Assembly (NCBI GenBank): GCA_050084985.1
Contig: JBITNC010000001.1
Coordinates: 182,404,001 to 182,468,000 of the forward strand
Source: Nageia nagi
Taxonomy: Eukaryota; Pinophyta
DNA: 64,000 nt
Direction: 5' to 3'
Position numbers and translations under genes: made by a program. Shown piece by piece: positions 25,344 through 36,299 of the stretch. The stretch's first letter is position 1. Each line of letters begins with the position of its first letter. The notes under the pieces are model-generated. The model saw nothing but the letters and a program-made list of their open reading frames with translations. It was not told the origin of the DNA and made no database searches.

Positions 25344-25541
25344 GCACAACAATATTAGAATAAATAGGATAATCCATGAAAAAATCAATCAATACCAAAC
25401 CCAATTCATATACAAACTATACCTCCTCCCCAACAACCTAAAGTTTCGATAAAAGGTGCTCTTCAATGACAATTAAAAATGTCTCCCATTAAGATGACAT
25501 TATTTGAATTATTACAATAGTATGAGAGTTATAGGGAAGCT
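25344..25541 (+). pseudogene. gag-protease spacer of element D
   Basis: The frame continues with a Pro/Gln-rich linker (PNPIHIQTIPPPQQPKVS) and then TLFELLQ. It holds six stops, the densest cluster in the element. No domain is recognisable. Confidence 0.6.
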
Positions 25542-26624
25542 ATGAATCAAATTCTACAAGAAATTCAAATAGATGTTAGTAACCCTGATAATTTTATTTC
25601 AATAGTTGAAAGTTTGAAGATATCTCAACAACCTAGTATCACCTTTTACAAACAAGAAAAATTAAATAACGACGGACCAGACGGACTTGGTCCACCTTTA
25701 CATATAATAGGTAAAGTAGATGGGAAATTATTTAAAAGAATTCTGATAGATGAAGGTTTAGCTATAAATATAATTTTGGATGCTGCATACAAAAATTTGA
25801 ATCTATTAGATTCGCTTATCTTAGCTCCTTCTTTACAAATTAGGGCGTTTAATGATGAAGTGTGTTCAACTTTGGGATCAATAGTGCTACCGATTACAGT
25901 AGGGGCTAAAACCATTCAAACTTTATTACATATAATTGAAGGAAATATTATACAATACAATGTTCTTTTAGGACATCCATGGATTAGAGAAATGCAATGT
26001 GTTCCATCAACTTATCATGGATGTTTAAAATACATCTACAAAGATAAAGTTCATTGTGTGTTTAAAGATCCAGATCCTTATTCACATTGTAATTTAATTT
26101 TTGATCCAAATAAAGTGACATTACCGTCCCCTAATTTATCAAACATATTAATGAACAAAAATGTGAATCAGTCTAAAGTCATAAAAGGAAAAAGTGATAT
26201 AGTTATACAAGATAAAGATACTTGGGAAAAAGTTGCTAAAGCTTTGGATGAAAAATATGGAGCTTCTTCATCAAAAAAAGTGAATACTACATCCAATAAT
26301 GACTCATCCAATGTATATCCAGTAAAAGTTAAATTAAGGGATTTAGGGATGGGAGAATATGACGTAGATGATGTGGTATTTAATATACCTTCATCACAAG
26401 AAATGGGAAGAGTATCTGAATCACCTAGTGTGATTGGACAAATAGTACCTTTAGGAGAAGTACCTAATCAGACAATGTTTGTCTATGTGGGAATAGTAGA
26501 TCCTATGTCAACAATATATAATCAAACATATGAGGGAAATTTCAATAATGATATGAAATATTTATCGCCATGTTCAAGAACATTTGTATTAAACTATTTT
26601 AACAAATGTAATTGGCAAGGATGA
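25542..26624 (+). pseudogene. Aspartic protease region of element D
   Basis: This is 360 codons without a stop. The retropepsin core runs from about 25,690: GKLFKRILIDEGLAINIIL carries the catalytic Asp in Ile-Asp-Glu-Gly. It is followed by TLGSIVLPITVGAKTIQTLL and NVLLGHPWIREM, the usual second half of Tat proteases. The C-terminal part (VFKDPDPYSHCNLIFDP onward) is a linker toward RT. The catalytic Asp is kept, so this domain may have survived longest. It would cleave the gag-pol polyprotein. Confidence 0.85.
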
Positions 26625-27263
26625 GGATTGGTTCGATATGAATAGGGTCCATGAGAAATAATTGAATTACTATATCAAGATCCCACGGATAAAAGGGGAT
26701 TAGGTTATCAAAATAAACATGAAAATATTGCTAAATTAGAAAATTCAGGAGAAGAGAATTTGGATTATAATGAAGAAATTTTAGAGAAAGAATCTACAGT
26801 ATAAGAAATTATTGATATAGAAGAAGAACAATTAAGCAAAATGGATGTCTTAGAAGGTGTCGAAATGCTCTTTATTAATAATATTGAGCCACCCTGGAAT
26901 CATTCATGTTTACCAAGTGATATATGAGAAAAAATAAATAAAAATGCTGAATCTACAGATATACTATCGATAAATATGGTTACAATAAAGGAGAATGATA
27001 TTGAAGATCAAAATAATGAACAAATAAATGAAGTTAATCAAAATTTAATCAAAATAATAGCCAATGCTTCTACAGATGAAGTAATTGCTGACTTCTCTCT
27101 TATATCATCTAATCCTTCGGTACATGAATTCAAAAATGTAGATCACATATTTGGTTTCTATGAAAATCAAGTATGCACGAACAAACAAACTCAAGAATAC
27201 GATGAGGAATATAGTGTTAATGACAATGGCTAGATACCAGTACCAAATCAATTAGAAGAAGGG
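26625..27263 (+). pseudogene. Linker between protease and RT of element D
   Basis: The frame stays open apart from scattered stops. The sequence is acidic and Asn-rich (an open piece at 26,976-27,233 starts MVTIKENDIEDQNNEQINEV) and then runs into the RT. No archaeal RNase H lies here, unlike in elements B and F. Confidence 0.7.
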
Positions 27264-28250
27264 TTGCATATGCTTACTGAAAAGGTCTTAAAAATAAATA
27301 TTAGTAATGATCCTCAGAATCCTAAAATTATTCAGTTAGGAGAAAACCTGACGAAAAATGAACAAGAAGAAATTATAACCTTATTAAAAGAACGAGAAAA
27401 GGTATATGCATGGTCATATGCAGACATGCCTGGAATAGATCCTCAACTAGTAGTACATAATTTAGCATTAAAGTCTGATGCTAAACTTGTTAAACAAAAA
27501 TTACGTAAAATGCATCCTACTATAGCACTAATGGTAAAAGAAGAACTTTAGAAATTATTAGAAGCTAAATTTATAAAACCTATAGATTATTCAAATTGGA
27601 TATCTAATATGGTACCTGTGAAAAAGCCAAGTGGAAAAATAAGAATATGCATAGATTTTTGTGATCTTAACAAAGCTTGTCCTAAGGATGATTTCCCTCT
27701 ACCTAGCATTGATAGTTTGGTAGACTCGATACCAGGACATGATATGTTATCATTAATGGATGGATTTTCTGGATATAATCAAATAAAAATAGCTATTGAA
27801 GATCAGCATAAAATAGCTTTTATAACTCCTTGGGGTACCTTTTGTTATAAAGTTATGCCTTTTGGATTAAAAAATGCCAGGGCAACTTATCAAAGGGCTA
27901 TGACTTATATATTCCATGACTATATGCATGACATAGTAGAAAATTATGTCTATAATTTGTTGGTTAGATCTAAATATCAAATAGATCATGGAAAAGACCT
28001 AATTAAAGTCTTAGATAGATTATTAGAACATAAAGTAAGATTAAATCCAAAAAAATGTGTTTTTGGTGTAACTTCAGGAAAATTATTAGGATTCATTTTG
28101 TCCCGATGAGGAATTGAAATAGATCCTAGTAAAGTGAAGGCAGTAGTTGACATGCCACCTCCTACAAATCTAAAACAATTACAAAGTTTACAGGGTAAGT
28201 TACAAGCCATTAGAAGGTTTATAGCTTAACTTTCTGATAAATGTAAACCC
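27264..28250 (+). pseudogene. Reverse transcriptase of element D, active site lost
   Basis: The domain opens with VHNLALKSDAKLVKQKLRK, then MVPVKKPSGKIRICIDFCDL, FPLPSIDSLVDSIPGHDMLS and MPFGLKNARATYQRAM. The catalytic box reads YVYN (27,945-27,956) where YVDD is expected: both Asp codons are changed, so polymerase activity is impossible. It ends with LNPKKCVFGVTSGKLLGF and the thumb motif IEIDPSKVKAVVDMPPPT. Stops occur at about 27,549 and 28,107 without any frameshift. RT would copy the element RNA into DNA. Confidence 0.93.
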
Positions 28251-28760
28251 TTTACAAAATTATTAAAAAAGGGGATCGAATATCATTGGGGCAAAGAGCA
28301 ACAAAATGCATTCGATGAAATTAAAAGATATTTATTATCTCCTCCTGTCTTAAGTCCACCAAGAAAAGATGTACCCTTTTTGTTATATATCTCTGCTATT
28401 GAAAATGCTTTAGGAACAATGCTTGCTCAAAAGAATGAACACAATAAAGAGCAAGCTATATATTATCTGAGTAGAACACTTGTGAGCTACGAGATTAAGT
28501 ACATATATTTGGAAAAATTATGTCTGGCTATCGTCTTCACTACTAAAAAACTTCAACATTATATGCTTAATCATACAACATATGTCATCTCTAAAGTGGA
28601 TCCGTTAAAATATATGATGAATAAAACCTATCAAAATTCAAGAACTGCAAAGTGGATAATGCACTTAACTGAATTTGATTTACATTTTATTGGAAAAAAG
28701 TCAATAAAAGGACAAGTAATCACTGATTATCTCACTGATGCTCCATTGCAAGATAATAAA
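28251..28760 (+). pseudogene. Gypsy-type RNase H (degenerate) of element D
   Basis: It begins near HWGKEQQNAFDEIKRYLLSP, then PFLLYISAIENALGTMLAQ, KEQAIYYLSRTLVSYEIKYI and KWIMHLTEFDLHFIGKKSIK. The first catalytic Asp expected after the FLLY strand is absent (Ile-Ser-Ala). In Tat elements with two RNase H domains this first one is commonly degenerate and serves as a connection domain, much as in retroviruses. Confidence 0.85.
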
Positions 28761-28829
28761 CCCCTCATCATTGAATTACTCAATGATGGGATGTTTCAAT
28801 TAGATGAAATTGAAATACCTATAGAACTT

Positions 28830-29240
28830 GAAGACGATTGGGATATGACAATACACTTTGATGGTTCTCGATGTGAACAAGGTGGTGGAGCAGGTGTTGT
28901 ATTTATAACCTCGCAAGGGATCCCTATACCATATTCATTTAAATTAAAATTTTCTTGTACCAATAATAATGCGAAATATGAAGCTTTGATATTAGCATTA
29001 AAAACTGCTATTAAATTAAAACTTAAAAGAATTAAGATTATTGGAGATTCTTTACTCATCGTAAATCAAGTGAAAGGAATCTATCAATGTAAAGAACCTT
29101 TACTTCAAAAGTATAAAGCGTTAGTTGAGGAATTATTAAAATCTTTTGACCGATTTATTATAGAAGTGGCACCAAGATCATCTAATAGATTTGCAGATGC
29201 TATGGCTTCTATTGGATCTCTTATCCCAGAAGATCCTAAA
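28830..29240 (+). pseudogene. Archaeal-type RNase H of element D
   Basis: The stretch DWDMTIHFDGSRCEQGGGAG carries the first catalytic Asp (28,860-28,862). NNAKYEALILALKTA carries the Glu, KIIGDSLLIVNQVKG the second Asp, and NRFADAMASIGSL the last Asp. All four acidic residues are present with no stop inside the domain. It follows RT and RNase H and precedes integrase, the standard Tat order. It would remove RNA from the RNA-DNA hybrid during reverse transcription. Confidence 0.92.
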
Positions 29241-29417
29241 AAATCTTCAATTCAAGTTGAAATAATTCAATTGTCTCAATCATCATTACAACAAGAAGAT
29301 GAAGAAAAAAGTGTGTTAAATATTGACGTAACTGATAAAGATAATTGGTACAAGGAATTGACAGAATTTTTAAAATTTGGAACTCTTCCTACAAACCTTA
29401 ATAAATCATCACGATGA

Positions 29418-30605
29418 GCCTTTAAAATTAAAGCAACTAAATATTGTTTGATAGGGGATGTCTTGCATCGATGAAATTTCAATGGCATTTTACTCAGATG
29501 TCTTGAATACAATGATATTAAAAAGGTTATATCCTTCACCCATGATGGAACATGCGGAGGACATTTTAATGGTGTTGCGATTGTGAAACAATTAATACGA
29601 ATGGGGTATTATTGGCCAACTATGGAAAAAGATTGTTGTGAATATGTTAAAAAATGTTTTAAATGTCAACAATATGCTCATTTATTTTCACAACTATCTC
29701 AAGAACTACATCCTATACAATCACTTTGGCCATTCTCTAAATGGGCATTAGATTTAATAGGATAAATTACACCTATATCTTCTAGTGGACACAAGTTCAT
29801 CATCACGGCAACTAAATATTTTACTAAATGGGTAGAGGCCATTCCCATGACTTCCACCACTGGTCCATGAATTGCTGAATTTATAGAAAATTACATTATA
29901 TGCAGATTCGGTATACCGAACCAATTAATTATGGATAATGGAAAGAATTTTAAAAATAAGGATGTAAAATAAATGTGTGATAAGTATAATATTAAACAAA
30001 GTTTTTCCACTCCATATTATCCACAAGGCAATGGACAGGCAGAGGCTACTAATAAAACTATTCAGAAAATCTTAGCAAAAATAGTAAATGATTCTCATAG
30101 AGATTGGCATATGCAAATACCAAAAGCCTTATGGGCCTATCATACCAGTGTATGTACTCCTATTGGGGCAACACCATTCTCTTTAGTATATGGAATAGAA
30201 GCCATCCTACCCATAGAACTTGAGATACCATCCCTTAGAGTAAATCTAAGTGAGCAAAATTCTGACAAAAAAGCAAGACAAACTCGCTTAGATCAGTTAT
30301 TGCTTTTAGATGAAAAATGTATCAATGCTTTAGAGCATATGCATGTTTATCAGAAGAGGATAAAGTGAGCTTTTGATAAAAGAGCTCTAATTCATGAGTT
30401 CAAAATAGGTGATTTGGTTTTAAAAAAAAATCAACAAACCTCACGAATAGAATGACAGCTTAGAGATAAGTTTGCTCTGAATTGGTTAGGACCATATATC
30501 ATTAAGAAAAAATTTGGTAAAGGAACTTATCATTTACCAGACTTGGAAGGAAATGAAGAGTGTGAACCTATAAATATCATGCATCTTCGACCCTTTTATA
30601 CATAA
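29418..30605 (+). pseudogene. Integrase of element D
   Basis: The zinc module is complete (HDGTCGGH at 29,541, then CFKCQQ). The core has WALDLIG (first Asp), IMDNGKNFKN (second Asp) and YPQGNGQAEATNKTIQK (catalytic Glu), so the DDE triad is intact. The C-terminal GDLVLKKNQQ and INIMHLRPFYT end at the natural stop 30,603-30,605. In-frame stops break it at about 29,763, 29,868, 29,970, 30,366 and 30,453. No chromodomain is visible. It would insert the element DNA into the genome. Confidence 0.92.
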
Positions 30606-30690
30606 AAAAAAGTGTACATTAGCCTTGTTTTGTTTTATTTTATTGTTAAATTAATAAATAAATAAAAGTATTAATATTTTTCAAGTGTTA

Positions 30691-31721
30691 ATGATTAAAA
30701 TAGAAAAGATGAATCTGGCAAAGGAATCTGCTGAAGGTAGCATAGTGCAACCACAAGTATGATTTCCACCACCAAGATATCCAAGTGATTTAGCATTAAC
30801 ATATTTAAAACATGGATTTGATTTGAATCTCTTAAGTTATTTACAATTGACTATTGATGAACAATATGAAAGAACATATCATATGTTTTGTGGTATAAAT
30901 AATAGTTGGGAAATCACTTTTTATGGATATGAAGTAAGCATTATTTTAGATCCACAAATCTATTTCACCCATATTTAAAGAATATCACAAGAATTAACTA
31001 CTTTTTGCCTACAATGGCCTTACGAAATATTGAGAATCATCATAAATTGCCAATTAACTGAGTATTCACTCCTTTTAGCTAGGCTAAAATATGTCAAACA
31101 ATTAACCAAAAGCTTAGAATGGATGGATGAAATTTTACATTATTTACCTCATAAAAGGGTGATTTATGATTTTTCAAATACTTTTGTGGCTTTTTCTCCT
31201 AGAACGTCACAACAACACTATAGGCAAACTCACAGATTTTTTCGCATGCAAATGTGACACACAATTTAGAAACGAAAGTTAGAGAAAAACAAGTTTGTCG
31301 TATTGCCGAGCTTACAACGATAAATCAAATAAGGGTTAGAAATGAGATTATTGAAAAACTATCAAAAGGACATAGAGTACAGAATGATGGAAATTATCTT
31401 CCGAGGTTCGAAAGTAGGTATGACAAAGATATCTTTATGAAAGTTATTTGTAAAGTTCCTACTCCTTTATATTCAAATATCTTTTCCATTCCTCTTAAAA
31501 TACAACAAAAAATGGCCTTAACATTCTATGATGCACGCAAATCTTATGGTTGGGATGTCAAAATAAATGGATATCAAGTTATCATTTGTATCAACACATT
31601 TGAGTTATGGTGTTCTCCTAGCTCAGAATATGATTTAATGATATATTTCTATCTTCTGTGGCCTATAGAAAAGCCCAAAATAATAGTTGATTGTACTCAC
31701 AACCTGACTTTAAAACATTGA
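30691..31721 (+). pseudogene. Conserved extra ORF after integrase in element D (unknown protein, ~343 aa)
   Basis: An ATG at 30,691, 85 bases after the gag-pol stop, opens MIKIEKMNLAKESAEGSIVQ. It continues through YPSDLALTYLKHGFDLNLLS and ITFYGYEVSIILDPQIYF, and then from about 31,290 in the next frame through DIFMKVICKVPTPLYSNIFS, ALTFYDARKSYGWDVKINGY and LLWPIEKPKIIVDCTHN. The defects are a TGA, a TAA and one base missing near 31,293 relative to the copy in element I (63,431-64,000). Over about 130 comparable residues the two proteins agree at roughly four in five, and most changes are mild. I recognise no domain, signal peptide or clear membrane segment. The position suggests an extra ORF of the kind known in Tat elements, translated from a separate or spliced message. 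Confidence 0.8.
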
Positions 31722-32372
31722 GAATGAATCATCTCTATCACACAAACTATAACATTCGAACACTTAAATTATTTTGTTCCAGAAATCTATCATAATCAAG
31801 TGGTGTTAGATTTTAGTTTTTTGTTTAGTTCAATACATTGTTCATTTAATCCTGATGCAATACAAACTTGATTTGAACGCGTTACGAATAGATTCCCTAG
31901 AAAAATTATAAAATCCTAAAAAATCAAAAATTATAAAATCCTAAAAAATTAAAAAATTACAAAATCCTAAAAAATTGAAAACTATAAAACACATAAAAAT
32001 TATAAAATTATAAAAAATCTACCTAGATGGAAACATCTAGAGGTCACTTGGCAATTGGGTGCCCTGCCCTTGTATGATGTAAGTATATGTTGCATGTCAT
32101 TGTGAAAGTGATTATCCAGTAAATGTGTAATGTGTGAAAAGGTCATTTTAGAATAATCTCCTTGTTATCACTACATGCACTTTGTCTTTTCTTTCATAAA
32201 GAAATGATATACCATAGATGATAGAAAAACATAAAGTTTATGTTTGAATGAAAATTCATAAACTCCAAACACTTACAACATTAAAGAATTCTAAGAGAAT
32301 TTGAATGAAATCATCCTAAGAGACATTAAGAGTGAAAGTTATGTGTCTATCCTATTATTCGCTTCATCTTGA
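31722..32372 (+). other. Non-coding 3' region of D after the extra ORF
   Basis: It matches the corresponding part of element I reversed (62,690-63,430), including CAATACATTGTTCATTTAAT. It contains a short minisatellite (31,901-31,985). No gene is seen. Confidence 0.7.
31901..31985 (+). repeat. ~25-bp minisatellite, three copies
   Basis: Units of the type AAAATTATAAAATCCTAAAA start near 31,901, 31,926 and 31,951. The same minisatellite stands at the same place in element I with six copies (63,088-63,240, reversed). Confidence 0.8.
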
Positions 32373-32534
32373 ACCCAAGAATCATTTGATAGTAAAAAAA
32401 AAAAAAGAAGAAGAGATGACAAAAAAAAAAAGATCATTACATTATATCAATGATTCTTGGGTGATTACAATATCCTCTACTGGGGCTATGGACACCTGAC
32501 TGGTAGTAGAGCAAGGTTGTAGCAGGATCAAGGG
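32373..32534 (+). other. Conserved 3'-region block: inverted repeat plus core (copy in D)
   Basis: The left arm ACCCAAGAATCATTTGATA (32,373-32,391) and right arm ATCAATGATTCTTGGGT (32,444-32,461) can form a stem of about 18 bp around an A-rich loop. The core after the right arm differs from A and I essentially only where those copies have CpG: CCGG to CTGG, GACGCC to GACACC, AGCGGG to AGCAGG. A partial direct repeat of the GGGGCTATGGACRCCTG part follows at about 32,548-32,570. Confidence 0.8.
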
Positions 32535-32920
32535 ATTAATCCTCATAGGGGTTATGGACACCTGTCTGGCAATGGGGCATACCTTACGAGTGGTGATATG
32601 TCCATTTTGGTTAGCGACCTTCTTTCCTATGGACCTATATATGTTTCATATGGATAGACTAGCTTATTAATGTCTCTAAGATATTTCATCTCAAATGATC
32701 TAAGAAGGGAAATGAATCTCACTACACACACTGGAGTTCATAGATTTTTTATCAACATATAACAACATTGTTTGATATCATCTTAGGTTGTTAAATCTTG
32801 AGGTAAAGAAAGATAAGGTAGATGTTATAATAACTTGGTTATTAATCCAAAATCACCTAATCATTTGTCATAGTTTGTAATTTGTTTGTGCTTAGAGTCA
32901 TGTGTGTCATTTGTTAAACC

Positions 32921-33210
32921 CATTATTACTATTATCCATTACCGTTGAACATTATTAAACTTGCTTTTCTTTGGAAAGGATAAGAATGATTATTTATTGT
33001 TCCCCTTACCAAGATAAAGTTAATGTTCATATGCATCCATAAGTTACTAGTGTGTCATGTCAAGCCATTATCACTATTATCTATTACCTTTGAACATTAT
33101 TAAACTTGCTTTTCTTTGGAAAGGATAAGAACAATTATTTATTGTTCCCCTAACCAAGATAAAGTTAATGTTCATATACATCAATAAGTCACTAGTTTGT
33201 CATGTCAAAA
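32921..33210 (+). repeat. 145-bp tandem repeat, two copies
   Basis: Units start at 32,921 and 33,066 and share, for example, GAACATTATTAAACTTGC and AAGATAAAGTTAATGTTC. Related units exist in A (1430-1790) and I (61,780-62,175). Confidence 0.85.
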
Positions 33211-33753
33211 AGTTTATTGTAAAATTGCCAAGTACAAAAGATGATGCATCTGATTCCATAAAAATATAATAAAAATATGTCCTTAAAGTAACTTAACTTA
33301 TTAAAATTATAAGTTAGGTTTATTATTTATAGCAACTATAATCATACTTATGACCAAATTAATTTTGAGATTAGTAACATCATCAAACTAATTTGTTGAT
33401 ATATTTCATCATTATACCTCATACATTCCACAATTATATATATGCGTCATATATTTTAAAAATTACACCTATCATTAACATCTATTCATCATCAAGTAAT
33501 TAAAAGATAATAATATTTATTATGATCTACATAACATCAAATCATACCTATCATATCATAAATCCATGTATAAAATGAAAACTCATGTATCAAAAATCAT
33601 ACGAATACCATAAATATCAAAGATCTGTCTATATATACATCATAATAGTCCATCAAAAGGTCATCATAATGTTATGAATCATACAATAAAATACAAGGGT
33701 CCAATAACCTCATAAGCATATAAAAATAAATAACATCATGAAAAAGGGTGTCT
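33211..33753 (+). other. Non-coding stretch of D before the antisense gene
   Basis: This is AT-rich with many short repeats of the ATCATA type. It matches element I reversed at about 61,050-61,330 (for example TTTTAATTACTTGATGATG). It would be the 3' flank of the antisense gene. Confidence 0.6.
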
Positions 33754-36173
33754 TCAAGGACTACCCCAACCACTACCCTGTCCGCTAGGACTGGTCGATC
33801 ACCTCCGTTGTCTACTGGTCTCTCTGGTACCCTGACTTGGAGGAGTAGTGCCTACAGATCCTATAGGACTACCCAGATGCTAAGCTCTGCATAACTTAGA
33901 TGAACCAACAGCCCCTAAGGGAGATGCCCAAGGTGTACCACTCTTGCTAAGAACACCTCCTGACCTCTGAGTCCTACCCGGAGATCCCACTATACGTTGT
34001 GCACTATTGCCTATATGATAGGTAGAGATATCTATAGGCCTGTAACTATCTGGAGGAATAGGATAGGGATCCCTTAGAGTAAAATTTGGAACACCTATCA
34101 GCCACATCTATACTATACTGCTATAAAACTCTCACTACTAATAAATGCCACAAGTGAAAATTGAAGGACCACTCCTAGAAGTAGATGTCATGCCTAACTG
34201 ATGAGCTTGAGCTCCTTATAAAGAGGAATGAGCCTCATCTCTCTCTTATCTATACCTATCTCACTCAGCCCTGTATCTATACATGCATGAGTGGGCCTAT
34301 GACAATTGGTATCTTAGCTCATAAATGTCTCCTAGCAAACTATCAATGCTAGGAACCTATGTAGTAGGAGCCTCCTCGACTCCGTGTGCAACCTCTGGGG
34401 TAGCTCCCTCCTCACCTACACTTGTAGCCTCCTCCTCAAGAGCTAACTCCTTAGGAGCATCTACCATAACCTCCTCATCAGTAGCCTCCTCTCTCGTAGC
34501 CTCCGCTCCTGTAGGCTCCTTGCCTACCTCTCCCCTTCCTGCTACTGTACCCAACTCCTTAGCAACATTGACATGCTGATGAATGCATCTACCCTCTAAT
34601 CTGCCCTCTAAGCCATCATCTCCCTCCTCCCACTAGGCCCTGAATGCCTCGAACACCCCAACATCATCCTCCCCGGTATCATCCTCCAATGGTCCCTCCT
34701 CTTGAGTAGGATCAGGCTTTGCATAAACCAATGGCTGTATACCCTTTGCTGAAATAGTGCCCTCATGCTGATATGGCACTGATGGGGTAGGTACATCTTG
34801 AACTAAACTGAACTAACGATGCACCTACTTAAAATAAAAATACTCTAAAAAATTGGCTCAACGACCACTCAAAACACATGGCTACTGAATACCAGTAAGC
34901 TCAGCTATGAGCTCTCTCCAGATAGGATATAAATGGTAAGGTTAGAATCTCACTTGATCTAGAATCAAGTGACTAAGCATGTGGCGATAATAGCCCACAT
35001 CTCGATGAACTCCATCCGATGGGTGAATATAAAAATCATCGCACCATCTGACTATGCTAGCCTCATAACCCAAATGACTACCAAAACCAAGCATTAGCAA
35101 CCCTGGAGGATGAGCCACAGCTATATGCTCATACGCGCATGCCTGCAAGGTGACAGTAACTGACAAAGAGGCCCTATGCCCCTATGAATAGAAGAATAGC
35201 TCCCTATAATTCTGAGCTAACAATGTGGGTGCCCAAGCATACACTATACCCTACTACATCATATCTGCAATAATGGGCAATAATGACCATGAAAACCTCC
35301 CATTGCCAGTATTAGGGAGAGCATAACACTATACCAAACCCATAAAATATGAAAAATAGATCATCCCCTGTTGATCCTCCATCCAATACTAGTAATATCG
35401 GATGCCTCCTAAGATAATCTCAGCAACAATAGTATCAACTTGAGCAGCCCCATACAAATAGGAAATAGCAGGTAAAGCTCCTGTTCTATCCACCATAGGT
35501 AAAATCCTCTATCCATGAATGGGGAGTCTATACAGTCTATGTATATCCTCCATTGTGATAGTCATCTCCCCTGTCGGAAGATGAAAAGTACATGTCACTG
35601 CATCCCATTTGTCTAATAATGTAGCCAACAAAGGATAATCCCAATGAATGTGACCCATGTGTGGGCCCACTCCAAAACTAATGGACCTAAAGAAGGTGTG
35701 ATTGGTTGGACTGAGAAGACCTCTACCCTCCTATAGAATCAAGGGATATCTACCTTGAGGCTCAAATATGTCTCGAACCTGTGTAATAATAAAAAGTTTA
35801 GCTCAAAAAAAAAGAAAAAAAAGAAAAAAATGGCATTTTAGATTGAAACGCTGGTGTTTCAAATAGGTAAGACTTAGTCATCAGTGTTCGCATTCCAAAC
35901 ATCAGCAACTCTATTATGCTTTCGGCCTAGGTTGGCGACCGATGCTGAATTACAAAAATATTTCACAAAAAATACAAATAAAAGTAGAATTTGCAAAATT
36001 TATCCGATAAAAACAATTACAATAAATTTTAAATGTCATTCATGGTTTCAAATTTGGAGTTAAATAGTTAAATTACAAGTTATAGACAAAAAATAGAAAA
36101 GAAAGTTATTTCAAAACCCTACCTCTTCTCGGATAGGTTGAGAATGTCCAATGGAGCGTCTACGTGGAGGCAT
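33754..36173 (-). pseudogene. Antisense plant-mobile-domain (PMD) gene inside element D
   Basis: On the minus strand ATG at 36,173-36,171 opens a 17-codon first exon (MPPRRRSIGHSQPIREE) ending GAG|GTAGGG. A 344-bp intron follows (36,122-35,779, GT...ACACAG, phase 0). Exon 2 starts VRDIFEPQGRYPLIL and includes GPHMGHIHWDYPLLATLLDK, CTFHLPTGEMTITMEDIHRL and YRLPIHG. These are hallmarks of the PMD found in plant transposases and in MAIN or PP7-long-like proteins. A long acidic low-complexity tail (about 34,340-34,800) and a Ser/Gly-rich end (GQGSGWGSP) close it at 33,754-33,756. At least eight stops are present. The base composition is clearly more GC-rich than its surroundings, which suggests capture from a host gene. 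Antisense extra ORFs are known in some plant Ty3/gypsy elements. Confidence 0.85.
35779..36122 (-). other. Intron of the antisense PMD gene
   Basis: The GT donor (36,122-36,121) and AG acceptor (35,780-35,779, preceded by TTATTACAC) separate two in-frame exons. Inside, at about 35,850-35,950, lie motifs such as CATCAGTGTTCGCATTCC and GGCGACCGATGCTGA, resembling the motif cluster of the LTRs. Confidence 0.7.
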
Positions 36174-36290
36174 GGTGAGTTCAATGAATATCAACAGTTG
36201 GAAATTGATGAATGGTCCAAAGTAGATAACTAAGTTTCAACCCTATCAAAGGAAAGAAACATGTCCTTTGTCATACATTATTTCCATCTT

Positions 36291-36299
36291 GTATATATA
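36291..36299 (-). promoter_or_regulatory. Candidate TATA box for the antisense PMD gene
   Basis: The minus strand reads GGTTATATATACAAG about 120 bases before the ATG. The spacing fits a plant promoter, but the region is AT-rich, so chance is possible. Confidence 0.4.

Noticed and set aside
34325-34579. Ser/Ala/Pro-rich plus-strand frame of 84 codons
   Set aside because: It is the reverse of the acidic low-complexity tail of the antisense PMD gene; the opposite strand explains it better.
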